Made by a program: the position numbers and the translations under genes. This document shows, piece after piece, positions 11,140-22,493 of a stretch of 64,000 bases of DNA. Positions within the stretch are counted from its first letter, which is position 1; each line of letters begins with the position of its first letter. The DNA is taken from contig OU862916.1 in NCBI GenBank assembly GCA_917880885.1, forward strand, positions 48,520,831 through 48,584,830, written 5' to 3'. The notes beneath the pieces were generated by a model. The model saw only the letters and a program-made list of their open reading frames with translations, was not told the origin of the DNA and did no database searches. This DNA is from Limnephilus marmoratus. Taxonomy: Eukaryota > Arthropoda > Insecta > Trichoptera > Limnephilidae.

Positions 11140-11680
11140 AAGTGGGTCAAACAGGAAATACCTGCTTTAGAGTTAGGATACATATGTAGGTATTTACTTC
11201 AGTTAGGTAAATACGCTAATTTATTATAACTCATATAAAACGAATCGAGGCGCGTAGAACGTAATAAATGACTATCGTGGAAGCTCTTTATTCTATATTT
11301 CGTGTGCGGGAGTATACAAGCGTCTCAAAATTAGGTCAAACAAACAAATACCTACTTATAAATTAGGTCATACAAGTACTTGTTTTAGTTAGGTAGGTGT
11401 AATGTTTATTTAAGCGCGTATAAGGAATGCGACGTAAGATATCAGTTCGATTCGTAACCGAAATACCTATATTTCTCAGAACTATGTAGGTCAAGCAAAT
11501 TATACCTTAGTTGAAACTAGGTCATCCAGATACCTCTAGGTTAGCAAGGTACCTATTTAAATGATCAGTGTTTAAGCAAAACTAGGTCAAATAAATAAGA
11601 AATAATTAGTTAAACGATGAATCGTGCTTCAAAAGGACAATGACCGTAGAAATAAACAATCTCCAAAGTGGGTCAGTATA
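11140..11680 (+). promoter_or_regulatory. Cluster of TAGGTCA sites (ROR/HR3-type consensus)
   Basis: TAGGTCA occurs at 11332, 11364, 11487, 11518 and 11583, all on the plus strand. In each case the preceding bases satisfy the AWNTAGGTCA element bound by monomeric ROR-family receptors (HR3 and E75/Rev-erb in insects). Two related GGGTCA sites flank the cluster near 11145 and 11670. Most sites are followed by an A/C-rich ACAARTACC-like segment, which hints that the cluster arose from a decayed tandem repeat. No promoter or gene can be tied to it here. Confidence 0.4.
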
Positions 11681-11699
11681 CCGAAGGTCGTCTGTGTGA

Positions 11700-13910
11700 A
11701 GAGTAAACAAACAAACCATAAAAATGATGTACCTATTTAATATCGGTCTTTCGTTCATCGGAGTTAATTAACTATTGGCACAATTTAATTAGGTATTACA
11801 AGATGTCATAGGAGTGTGCTTCTTAATCATGCTAGGTAATTACATTGGCGTACTTGAATGATAATAATAACAATAAGACGAAGGAAAATAATTAACGACA
11901 ACACATAAATTAAATAAACAAATAACCATGAGAAATGAAATACGTAACGCTAAAATCGATAGAAATAGCAAATTGATAGGTATAGCTAATACCTACCGAA
12001 TCCTTTCACCGACGAGATTAGGGTATGTTATATGACCTTCGATTGTGTATCTAAAATTTCGATTAGAGTTCAATGACACGGTCACCTAAATTCCATCAAC
12101 GAATAAATAAAACAAAACACAAAAGTCAAGGGGCAGGTTTATCAATCATAGCTTACGACGGAAACTTCGCCCAATATGTGAAAGTAAAATCGACGTTAAA
12201 TTCACTCAATTCTAAACAACTGATTATACTAGGGCGATCGCCAATAGGTAGCATTGTTTTAGCATGCAAAGTTTCGCGAAGTAAAGTACCTCGACTAGCT
12301 TCAAACTCAAAGAGAGCTCATCACAATTATTCAGGAGGTCATTGATTCAATGACAACTTGATTTATCTCATTTTTAAATCTTTCTTATAGGAAGTAGGTA
12401 TCCAAGAAACCATAAATACCCATTATCCTAAATACCTAACACACGAGGAGCTAGTGACCTCATTTAAACAACACTGGTGTTCAAATACTCATACAGTCCT
12501 GAATCCTAACTTGTCTTCGAATGTAAGCTTCAAGGCTTCTGTATGTAGGTATGGGCCATCTGGAAATGTAAGTGGCAACCTTTCTCGAACGGACGGCTTT
12601 GATCTTGTGGCGGTATTGTCGAGGTGGGCATGCGGGGAAAAGGAAGGACGTATGCGGACAGTACGCTGACGCGGCATTAAAGCCACAGGATATTTGCATA
12701 CCGTGAGTCTTGTCGAACCTGAAAGCAAACATAAGGTTCACGAGGTGAGTTTTATGTCAGCTAGTCAGAGGTGGAGTGTAACGCTGGGTCGGTCACGTGG
12801 GAGGAAGGATCTGCCCGTCACAAGCTTACGCCACATTTAACGGATAGAGACATGATAAGGGAAGACATGAAATACCCCTTCTAGACTCAGTAGAGTTAAA
12901 TTCAATCCGGCGGAGATGGAAGTCGGAGTGAGGCAGAAAAACGGCATGAAGACTTGGTATTCCCCCATCTGGCGTGAAGAGCCCCTTTCGTAACAAGAGA
13001 CGCTCGTCGAAGAGAGTAAAACTCGGACTTAAGGATAAGCTTAGCAAACGTATTCGGGAGAATCCGGTTTGAAATTGTTGTTCATCGGTTTTCACTTGGT
13101 TAGCGGAGGAGCCGACTTTTCAGCAAACATATTATCCCCCTCCCCATATCCATCCATTCCTGCTCTTTCAACAATTTTGCGAATACTAACCAATAACACT
13201 AACTATGACTACAAACACATTATGTTAGGGGAAGCTGCAGACAAGAACTCCAATTGAGAAAACCGGACTCTCGAATATGAACATTCTACACTGGTAAGAT
13301 AAGGTTTTTTATTTTTGAAATGATGTAATTTGTTAACTGTTGTTTATGTTATCGATGTATCAGCGGTGATAGGAAGAATTAAATAAACACACTAAATTCC
13401 TACGGAAATCAAATAGACACAAAGTCTAAGGTGGGGTTAGTTTATCAAACTCGGTAAAAGATACTCAAATAATAATAATTAATAAATCGGAAGATTCTCA
13501 CCCTTTCTCTAAAAGAATCTATGGGTTACCACACGTAATACATTATCTTCTCTACATATGTGTGCATATTAAGTATGCAAACAGATGTAAAATCTAAAAC
13601 AAAAAATACACAACGCAGATTATAGAAATAATGTGAACTAAAATCTTAAATCTTGATTACTGTGAAAAAATCGCAGGGATTTAAGAAGATAGGGTAGGTT
13701 TAGCTAGATTATAAAGTATAGGGGTTTAGAAATCACGAGCCTGAGGTAGAAATAAACCGAAAGGAGGGTTGAGTCAGGCCATCATACCTAGTGGTGTGAT
13801 CAGTAGGACATAAGGGTAGAATTATGAGCGTGGCTACGAGACAGGAGCTACGAGATTTAAACTACGAGGTAGAAGCTTAGAAAAGTAAATCAGCTAGGTA
13901 GGGTTCATCA
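11700..13910. other. Unassigned interval
   Basis: The sequence is moderately AT-rich, with a more GC-balanced part at 12430-13090. An open frame of 90 codons (12073-12345, +) and several shorter ones lack recognisable motifs. I find no repeat copies elsewhere in the window. Confidence 0.4.
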
Positions 13911-13940
13911 CAATTGGTGTCAAAAGCCAAGGGTGGCGGA
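13911..13940 (+). other. Possible LTR end and primer-binding site
   Basis: A CA dinucleotide, AT, then TGGTGTCAAAAG matches the layout LTR-end / spacer / primer-binding site complementary to a tRNA ending in GACACCA (tRNA-Leu type). I could not find a matching second LTR or a gag/pol frame, so this may be chance. Confidence 0.2.
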
Positions 13941-14179
13941 CCATTACATGCCTAAACGCAACTCTTGGAGGTAACCCCCCTAAGCAAAATTTATGTCAAA
14001 TATGGGTAAAGTGCAGTCTAATGTATGATTTATATTGATAATATAAAATAAATAATTGCCTTTGTTTATAATTCATTGAAAAAAAATATATTAATTGAAA
14101 ATACGCAAAATAACAAAAACTTAATATTAAAAAGAAAAACATAAAAAAATGAGGAAAACTAACCAAACCTAAGCAAATT

Positions 14180-16537
14180 ATTCTTTAGTGATACGGTTCG
14201 AAGTAGTCAAAATGAAGGGCTCGGTTGCAGGCCCGGCACCGATAGCCTGTTGGATTTTTTTAAAACAGAGCATAACGAATACGAGATTTGCCACGATATT
14301 GCAAATGAAATTCTTGTATTCTAGGCACACAATTCCCATCTTCTGCGTCATGGCCTACCTTCACAGGAGGTTCTCCGAATTCGGCATTGACCTGATTTGG
14401 AAAAGACAATAAAAGAGTAGGGGTAACCTCCACATGGAATGCCTTCTGGGAAGGGTTTCTCTGTTGCCTAGTTATCTTCTGGTTTCCCATTTCATGCTCG
14501 TACTTCCTCAAGAAGCATTGCAACTTCCATCCATTTCTGTTTCAGTGCCGGCAACCCGGGCGTTTATTTAGTTTCATGGTTATTTACATTGTTTTCTTTT
14601 CTTTTACCCGCCTCACTAGACAAAGTCTGTTCCGAGGCGAGTAAATCACATATTATGTTTGTTCCAAAAGAAATGTGTGTATTTAAACAAATATATATAT
14701 GTATGTAAAAAGATAAAAAAGATAAATTATATATTGGTATATTAAATATTTACATACATACTTTGTTTTTTAGATAAAAGTAAATTAAAATTTTGTGACA
14801 GTTGAATATAGCGGTTACATAATAGAAGTAATAATTAATAATTAATCATAATAATTAATATTGCAAAATTGCAGTTACAAGAGACAAGAGCACTGCTGGG
14901 CCAAGATACAAATAAAGGCCAGTACCACTTATTTGACCGAACATTGTTGACCCGATAATTTTGTATACCATTATCATGGAGGTCCACCCATTCCCAAATT
15001 GTAATTTTGTATTGGCGCCGGGCAATCGATTTTTTGCATGCTTTCTCCAAAATTTTGCCTTTTTTGTGTTTCTTCGATATCTGCCAACGTTGCACTTGAC
15101 TTACTGGCTCCATTCGATCATAGTTCGTGGCCACTGTTATTACACGGCTGTCCTACCAACGGCATATGAGGATTTGGTTTTTATGTCTACCGCCGCATCA
15201 AATTTACCTATAATTATAAGAGCGATGAGAGTTACACTTTGGCTAGGTAAATGAACGCTATGCGCAAGGGAAATATAAAAGAAAATGGTACCTTTAGGAA
15301 ATTGCTTTCCTGTCTTCAACTTGCCTGAAGCTTCAAGGTTAAGAAGCGAACTGGCTTACGTGTGCTAGTAGCGCACATTCTCTTATCCTTCAGGATACAC
15401 ATCAAATGGTGAGATGTGAAGAAATTGTCCATAAATTGCTCACGGCGTGCGGGGAACTCTATATAATCCATCATAGAAGTAGGACGGATAATCCCTAATC
15501 TAATTCGGGATCATATGTATCAGATGCTCCGGAATATGGCATTGTTTGGAACAGGTAGCCTTAGATCACTTTTGTTTATAGTGAGACTTCTTTTTGTACT
15601 GTAGTTTTGATTTTTTGGCTGGTGGTGCATTTGAAATAGATATTCGCAAGGTATTACGAATCGCTCAGGACGATGTCGCAGGCTGATTCCACCGAAGGTC
15701 ATTAGCGAATTCATCTGGTTCATGCTCGTCAAGGCATGACTCATCAATTTTCTCAATTTCGATGTTGCGCTCGATAACAAATGTGCCGGCAATATCTCGA
15801 AAGTTATCCACCTCCGCATCTTCGTTATATGTCATCAAATCATCGTCAATATGCTCTTCGTTTATTTGTTCATCAACGTTCCCTGGAGGAATCATAACAA
15901 TAGCGCGTTACGAACAATATTATTGTCATAACTTTCACTTACGCTAAAAGAGCGCTCCAATTCTGCCATCATTTCATCGTGATTCAACGGTTTTTGTTTT
16001 ATAACGATGAATTAGGTATAGGATAAGTAGGTATTTTCGACATATATGATAAAAAATATATGAAAACTGCAAACAAACTATTGATTTCAATAAAAATCAC
16101 TCATAAAAACACTACAAAACCGTATTATTTGAAGGCAAGCTTACCAAAAACGTATGTAAACACTGTCACAGCTAACCTCCAAAGGTTGCGCGCAGGCATC
16201 ACCTGATTTCAGTGAATACTATGTTGAAACAGTGTTGCCAACCATTTAATCTTTTGATAACAAAATGTGATTCACACATGTTTTATTTTTTCCAATTTTT
16301 TTTTTTTTGTTTTTTTCAAAGTGGGTCTATTTTCAGGGCTTTAGTGAAAAAATAATTAAAAATAGGATATTTAATAAAATTTTATAAATCATGTTAATTA
16401 TTGAAAGCTAACATACCAATCTGTAAATGCTGCATAACAACTTGGTGGGATTTAGCTTTATTCATAGTGAAAAAAAACATACTTTTCATCAATTTTTTTG
16501 ATGCCTATAGACATCGTCATGGAAGGTAATGGGTTAA
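14180..16537 (-). pseudogene. piggyBac-like transposase, decayed
   Basis: The minus strand shows piggyBac-family blocks in order, broken by stops and frameshifts. There is an acidic N-terminal part (15665-15895), then MDNFFTSHHLMCILKD (about 15390-15430), which matches the DNxFTS motif. Next come a VDLHDN block and YRV...RSNKWYWPLF (about 14900-15000), and finally a Cys-rich end with CRAC (about 14215-14240). The family cuts and pastes at TTAA. A GGGTTAA at 16531-16537 is a good candidate for the 5' terminus; the 3' terminus was not found (a GTAACCCCCC near 13972 is a weak candidate). Confidence 0.7.
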
Positions 16538-16539
16538 CA

Positions 16540-18120
16540 TAAGGCCTTTCGACTTCTAAAACTCGGACAGTCCAATGAATTGTATTCACTTCCGGATCAC
16601 ATGTATTGGTTCATTTACACGTATTTTTGATGCCTTCTAATTTTACCTAAAGTTATCGAACAGTGAGATTCTGATACAAATAAATTCATTTGTGCCACAT
16701 ATGTTGTGTTGTCGAGCGAGATGTACAAATCTCTCTCCGAATTCGCCCCTTGGGAAAGTATCTGACTGACTGAATACGGTTTATGCCAAATCAAAAAATT
16801 CTTTAAAACTTAGATTAATCAATCATTTGATCTAAGGTTAAAATTTGCGATCATATTGGCTTTCTCAAACTCTTAAAATTGATTAATAGCAGAGCATAAA
16901 TTTTAACAACCCGAGTTTTTTTGTGTAGAATATCATAAACTCTTACGTTCAAAAATTTGACGTACAAGTAAGAAGTATATAAGTCCATCCATCATAGGAA
17001 ATCATAGGAAAATCGAGCCTGCATTGTTGCCAAAACAGTTTGTATGTGCCAAGTAACCTCTGAATCATTAATGAATCCCTCTCATGAAGGCGTATTACCA
17101 GAATACTTACGTGAACAAAGCAGATGAGATTAACGCGGCATCTATTGTGCATCTTTGTTCTCTGTGCCAAAACACACGAAATAATAAATTAGGCTTCGTA
17201 TATGCCAAAGGATGAATTCACTTTATTCCGTTGGTTGTTGATACAATATAACTTCTACCAAACGTAAAGCCTTTTCATTGTAACTGTAATTTTCTTAAAG
17301 TCAACCAGCATGTAGTGTAACGTCACTAGATTGGTTTGTCTAATATATTATATTTTGTATGAGGCTGGTTTGCAAAGCTCCCATAAGCACTCAGGCATTA
17401 GCCCATTGTACTATCTGCCAAATTTCAGCATATATTATTCCTTTGATAGTATTTCATTCCTTTTATGAAAAGTTCATATTGTGTTATATATTATAATTCA
17501 TATTGTATTGTGCTACTAGTTTAAAATGACTCTCTTCAGGTATCTAAGCAATTCTCGCTCAAGACAATAATGAAAAGCAAAGGGCCAGTTGTTTTACAGC
17601 AATTCAAATGTATCATAATCGTCAAACGGCCATTCAGCATAATTTTTTTTTTGGCATTGAGGTAAAGGTACCCGTTAAACACCGATTCTGGTTGTGTTTC
17701 AGCTTTCTATCCAAGCGCAATAAGCTGATCCTTTGCCGATAACAATCTGTTCAAAAGCTCTAATGGGCTTAGAAGGAGAACTATCAACTGTCCAAAAAAA
17801 TGGCGCTGAACAGCCATTTCATAACAATGTTACATTTGAATTTCTGTGAAACAATCCGTCCTAAATACTTTAAACAATCACATTTTGCTGCTTATTGTGG
17901 CGCCTTTTCATATTGGGAATTGGTAATCAAGAAGGCAATCAGCACCATTACATGCACTCATGCAGGCAGGAACAACTGCATGACCTTACGAGTGCCAAGC
18001 ACGTAGATTTTGAAATCAAGCTTGCGGCACGCGTCTTTTCTGCTTGGCGTTTCATTAATTTTCTCGTGAATAATCGATTATTTATTACTAATAACGAACG
18101 AACGATTCGTTCCTGATAAA
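16540..18120 (-). other. Coding-like but unassigned sequence
   Basis: On the minus strand, 17640-17800 and 16949-17170 give runs with balanced amino-acid use (for example WTVDSSPSKPIRAFEQ and LHERDSLMIQRLLGTYK), broken by stops. They do not match a domain I can name. They could be a second piggyBac-like relic lying 5' of the one at 14180-16537, or another transposon. Confidence 0.3.
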
Positions 18121-18167
18121 ATGCAAATGCATTGTAATTTTGTTATTTTTTCATTTTATACCATATT

Positions 18168-18490
18168 ACTAATGTTTACCATACGGTATTACAAATGTTT
18201 ATCATACGATATTAAAAATGTTTACCATGCAATATTACAAATGTTTACCATACGATATTACAAATGTTTACCAGACTATAACACAAATGTTTACCACATG
18301 ATATTACTAATGTTACTAATGTTAACCATACTATATTACAAATGTTTGCCATACGACATTACAAATGTTTACCGCAAGGTATAACAAATATTTACAATAC
18401 GGTATTACAAATGTTTAGCATCCGATATTACATATGTTCACCATACGATATTACAAATGTTTACCATACGGTATTACAAATTTTTACCAC
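18168..18490. repeat. 24-bp minisatellite
   Basis: About 13 copies of ACAAATGTTTACCATACGAT-AT. Units vary at several bases, and one short double-ATGTTACTA variant occurs near 18305. The array lies just upstream of a family Z element. Confidence 0.9.
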
Positions 18491-18564
18491 ACTGTGAAGT
18501 CTCACACAAATATCAATTTGATTAAAACTTTTAATTGGCGTTTGGTGGGATTTTATTATTATAT

Positions 18565-19260
18565 TATACCAGCTGGTACCCGGCATGCGTTGCAATGCCA
18601 TTCAAATATATATATATATATTTTTTTATTATAGCGACTATATAAAAAATTATTTCATACAAAATATGATGGTGAAATTAAGAATAAAATATTGTATTTC
18701 TTAGTCCTCCTCACTAGGGGGTCCTGTGCCGAGGCGGACTAAAGTTATTTAAATATAGTTCATTTGTCTTCTATGTCGTTTTTAGCGTCTTCGCTAGGGT
18801 TTTCTCATTGACCTCTTTAAGCCATATTTTTATTCTTGATTTGTATTCAATTGGATTTTTTATTAGTTTTATGTCTTGGGGAAGTATGTTATGAAGTTTT
18901 GTTGCAAAGTATGTATAGTTTCTTTGTCCAAATGTGGTTTTATAACTTGATAAAATAAATTGATACTCCCTGCATGTCCTTTCCCGTGCGTCCCCGGTCC
19001 CTTCCCCCTCCCTCGTCTTTTCCCTCTCCGCGAACCCCACCTCCCCCTGCCTTTCCTCCCTGCCGCTAAAATATATGAAATACACACATTTTCATTTATT
19101 CAAATTTCATAACGCCAGATCTTACCATTATACACAGCCTACATTACTCGCTGATGATCTAGCTTTCTACGGTGAAAGAATTTTTAAAATCGGTTTAGTG
19201 GTTAAGGCGTGAAAGCGTAACAAACAAACACACGCACTTTCGCATTACTATGACACATAA
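18565..19260 (+). mobile_element. Family Z element (copy 2), split by a LINE insertion
   Basis: The element starts with CAGCTGGTACCCGGCATGCG and breaks at CATTCAAATATATA (about 18605). It resumes near 18950 with ATACTCCCTGCATGTCC, the pyrimidine tract, and a 3' part with AAAATCGGTTTAGTGG and AACAAACAAACACACGC. The copy at 54085-54450 is continuous across the break point, so the 18610-18945 segment is a later insertion. Confidence 0.7.
18610..18960 (-). pseudogene. CR1/L2-like LINE 3' end inserted in family Z
   Basis: The minus strand gives FGQRNYTYFATKLHNILPQD, then PIEYKSRIKIWL, a C-terminal RT block of the LPxxLK...FKxxL type seen in CR1/L2 LINEs. A hairpin-forming 3' UTR follows (CCTCGGCAC...AGTGAGGAGG, about 18703-18740) with an AT-rich tail. 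The open frame starting at 19085 reads through from family Z sequence and is not a natural start. Confidence 0.65.
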
Positions 19261-20130
19261 ACAAACAAATAACGATAATAATTTAATAACAATGGAGGTA
19301 CATCTTATAATATATTACGAGTAGGTATATTTCATAAAATTTTCATTACATTGTAATTTTTTTTAAATTGTGTAACTTTAATTTTTTTCGAAAGAACGTG
19401 TTTACAAAATAAATATAATATACCTATATTTTCCAAGAAATGAAAGTTCAAGACTTTAACTCAGATATATAATATTAATTTAATAGGTCATTCCGGGTTC
19501 ACTCCGGGTTATCTTCATATTTTAAAGCTGAGATATTAAACATGATATGGAATCTAAGGTTTTTTTAGGCGTAGAGTTTAAACTGTTCGTCCTGGAGATT
19601 TCCGTGGTTTGAAAACGGTTCAAGTTAAAATTAATATGGGAAAAAAAAAATTATAACAGTGCAAAGATAAATGCTTTGATCAAGTATGATCAATTTAATT
19701 AATGAAATTACGTTATAATTAATTAATCGACACTGTTGTGTATTTTTGTAACGTGTATTTTAATTTACAGTGTCTTGTTACGAGGCTCTTCGCGTCACAG
19801 CACAAAATATATTTTGAGCATTTTCTTCTTTGAGAGGTAAATTGGTATTGTCAAAAGGCCCTTTGAATCCAACGTTTATTGTTGTACACCGACATTCAGA
19901 CCACGGAAACAACAGCTTTTATAACTCGTTTGATGAGAGAAATAACCTCAAATTATATTGGTGAAAAAGCCGTTCAATTTTCTAAGACTTTTTCATACAA
20001 GGCCCAAAAACGTGTAAATTTGAGAAAATCACATAATAATTTTTGTATCAAAAGTCTTTTACGTACTTTGGTACTGTGCTTTTCCTCGTTTTAAACCGAA
20101 TTTTATAAATAATATGCTTTTATGTGAATA
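19260..20130. other. AT-rich interval, nothing recognised
   Basis: No recognisable gene or shared repeat apart from A/T-rich tracts. A 71-codon open frame (19879-20094, +) has no familiar motif. Confidence 0.4.
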
Positions 20131-20139
20131 CTGTGAAAG

Positions 20140-20420
20140 TGTGAAATTTAAAAAAAAATCAGAGTGTGTAATTCACACGCAGTAGAAGTGAAACCAGAAA
20201 GTCACTAGATGTCGCTTTCTTTCTTTTGCTTGTTTTTTTAAAGTGGTTTGAAGATTGGATGTTGATTTCACAAAATAAAAATGGGTTTTTTTGGATTTCG
20301 TAGGATTCGAACCCCGTTCGCTTGATGTCTACCGTTCTGGTCGTGAAAGTGAAGCTGCATGTACATGACCATAGCGGATTTTGTATTTGAGAATTGCGGC
20401 AGTTTACATGAACTTTTCTA
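20140..20420 (-). mobile_element. tRNA-derived SINE family B (copy 1)
   Basis: On the minus strand a tRNA-like head with B box GGTTCGAATCC (about 20305-20318) is followed by TACGAAATCC and a body with TTTTGTGAAATCAACATCC. The element ends in a CTTTCTGGTTTCACTTCTAC and GTGTGAATTACAC segment. The same order appears at 42820-43045 and 46325-46560. The A box is poor in this copy. Confidence 0.7.
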
Positions 20421-20575
20421 TTTTGTACAATAAACCCATTAGGGCTGTTTTCTTTTATTTCTTCCTCCTTGCCACACCCAGGTGACCTTAATATTTCTGT
20501 TAATTATATATTATGATTTATGTAATAATAGATTTATCCCAATTATGTTTATTTTTGTAGTAGATCTTCTTCTTT

Positions 20576-21660
20576 CGTATGGTGGGGGGTCAGAGGGGGA
20601 CATCTAGGTCTGCGAGCCAGTCTAGGGCCTCAGGCGTTGCCCTGTGGACCTCATAAATCCCGCCGGGGAATGAATGGAGCGGGCATTCGTTGACCACATG
20701 TTCGGTGGTCTGCACCGCACCGCATTCACACGTCGCCGACTCTTTAAGGCCCCATCTATGCATCATTTGCGCACAACGGCTATGGGAGCACCTTATTCTA
20801 TTGATGGCAGTCCAGAGTTTGCGAGGCAATGAGAACCCAGGCTGTCTATCAGTGGGGTCTTGCACGAGATCGGCGTTTTTGACGTTGGCTGATTGCCACT
20901 CAAGCTTCCACCTATCTTCTGGGGTGAGAGGTGTTCGAAGGAGTCTTTCTCCTTCCGTCCAGAAGGGTTTTCGAGACTTTAAGCGGCATGCCGGGTGAGA
21001 AACGACATCATCGTGCAAGGGTATTTCGCTTTTTTGCAGCGCCTTCTTGTATTCCCTCAGTGTTGCAATCTCTCGCCTGATATTTGGCGGGGTTATATTT
21101 GCAAGTACGGGGAGCCAAGGAAGAGGAGTCGATTTTAAGGTTCCGCTGATGGTTCGCATTGTGGCATTAAGCTGAACGTCGACCATGGAAGTGTGGGCGC
21201 TTCTGGCCCATACTGGAGCACAGTATTCAGCTGCTGAGAAAACCAGGGCAATGGATGCCGTTCTGAGCGTGTTGGCGTCGCATCCCCAGCTAGTACCAGT
21301 TAGCTTATTGACTAAGTTTAGTCTTGTCCTGGTTTTTTTGCCCACTGTTTCCATGTGTTTCCGGTAATTCAGGCTCCTGTCCAAAGTTATTCCAAGATAG
21401 CGGGGATGGGGGTCATGGTAAATATTTTTTCCATCAAACTGAACACAGAGTTTTGCGTTTGCCTGTGAATTACTGAGATGGAAAGCTGTCACAACTGTTT
21501 TCGGCCCATTTGGCTTTAGTCGCCAATTGAGGAAAAATTCTTCCATAGCCTTGAGGTCAGAATTAAGGATCTCTTCTGCTGCATTGAGGGTTTTGGCTTG
21601 GACTGTGATGGCGAAGTCATCTGCGTAAGCAAATTTTCTGCCTTCAGTGTGAGGAAGATC
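20576..21660 (-). pseudogene. LINE reverse transcriptase C-terminal half with YADD and Cys-rich end
   Basis: A 318-residue frame (20590-21546) continues 5' in the same strand through KFAYADDFAITVQ (about 21600-21630), which carries the RT catalytic YADD. It then reads LNWRLKPNGPKTVVTAF, PRYLGITLDRSLNYRKH and AEYCAPVWARSAHT, and ends with the CECGAVQTTEHVVNECP zinc-like motif typical of Jockey/I-group LINEs. After the stop, the 3' UTR is only ~15 bp and ends in repeated GAA. The intact long frame suggests a young 5'-truncated copy. A 3' fragment of the same family lies at 55130-55300. Confidence 0.85.
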
Positions 21661-21664
21661 TCGG

Positions 21665-22070
21665 GTAGTAGATAAATTTTAAGGATGTTTTTTTTCTAAC
21701 TTCACCCACAAATTATAACATAAATACTAACTCAGCCATCATCATGTTACTAATTAAGGTTCTAAAGTCGTTAGTAATTTAGCTTCGATTAATTAAAAAA
21801 TAAAAAGTCCTTAAGATCTTCTTAAGAGGTGTAACTTTCTTGTTACTCATGCATAACATGGCGGGAATGCGGTGAGATCATCTCAACTTTGACACACGGC
21901 ACTTGAGGTTGATTAAGTTGAGGCTGAAGGTGGTGAGTTGGAGAAGAGGATGGTCGGAAAGTGCTTGACCCCATCACATCTGGTCTCTTTACGTGTTTAT
22001 AGCCTTTTTCTATCGATTTTGATTCTGTACGGTAGATTTGTGGCAAACAATAAGGAGATTTATTTTCGAT
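21665..22070. other. Unassigned interval between LINE and Penelope-like relic
   Basis: About 400 bp with no recognised domain. A 67-codon open frame on the minus strand (21843-22046) lacks a known motif. Confidence 0.4.
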
Positions 22071-22121
22071 TAATGAAACAATTTTACTTTGTTTGAACCA
22101 CTTATATATTTGAGTAAAGCC

Positions 22122-22153
22122 GACCGGTTTCGGAACGACCGTTCCTTCTTCAG
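22122..22153 (-). ncRNA. Hammerhead ribozyme core motif
   Basis: Minus strand: CTGAAGA, helix II AGGAACGGTCGTTCC (6-bp stem), GAAA, CCGGTC. All conserved core residues are present, with a C-CG-G minimal helix III and cleavage triplet GUC. Two to three helix I pairs (U-G, C-G, G-C) can form with the GGC after the cleavage site, the best of the copies here. Confidence 0.65.
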
Positions 22154-22493
22154 AGCAAACTTATACTGATTTGACAGTTACAAAGTAGTGGATGGGAACA
22201 ATGTATTATTACTAAGCGTTGTTGTAGGGGTGGAGCCGTTGCTAGGTATTAATGAAGAGTGGTGGGTAGGGGAACATATCCATGATCGGGCTGTAAGAAA
22301 ATATTTTGTGTTTGTTGATAATAGATTCATAATTTTTAAGGGATTTTTTTATTTCCAAGACTTCTAAGTTATCTAAGCGTTTTTCTTTATGATTAATATG
22401 AAGAATATTTATCCCCGTATTTTTTTTTTCAAAACTATGGTTATTTTCAATGATATGGTTAGCGAACTCAGAAAATATATTATTATTAAGACA

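Noticed and set aside
12073..12345. Possible small gene of 90 codons
   Set aside because: No recognised motif or composition support; not listed as a gene.
13911..13940. Full LTR retrotransposon starting near 13.3 kb
   Set aside because: Only a short primer-binding-like match; no second LTR and no gag or pol frames were found.
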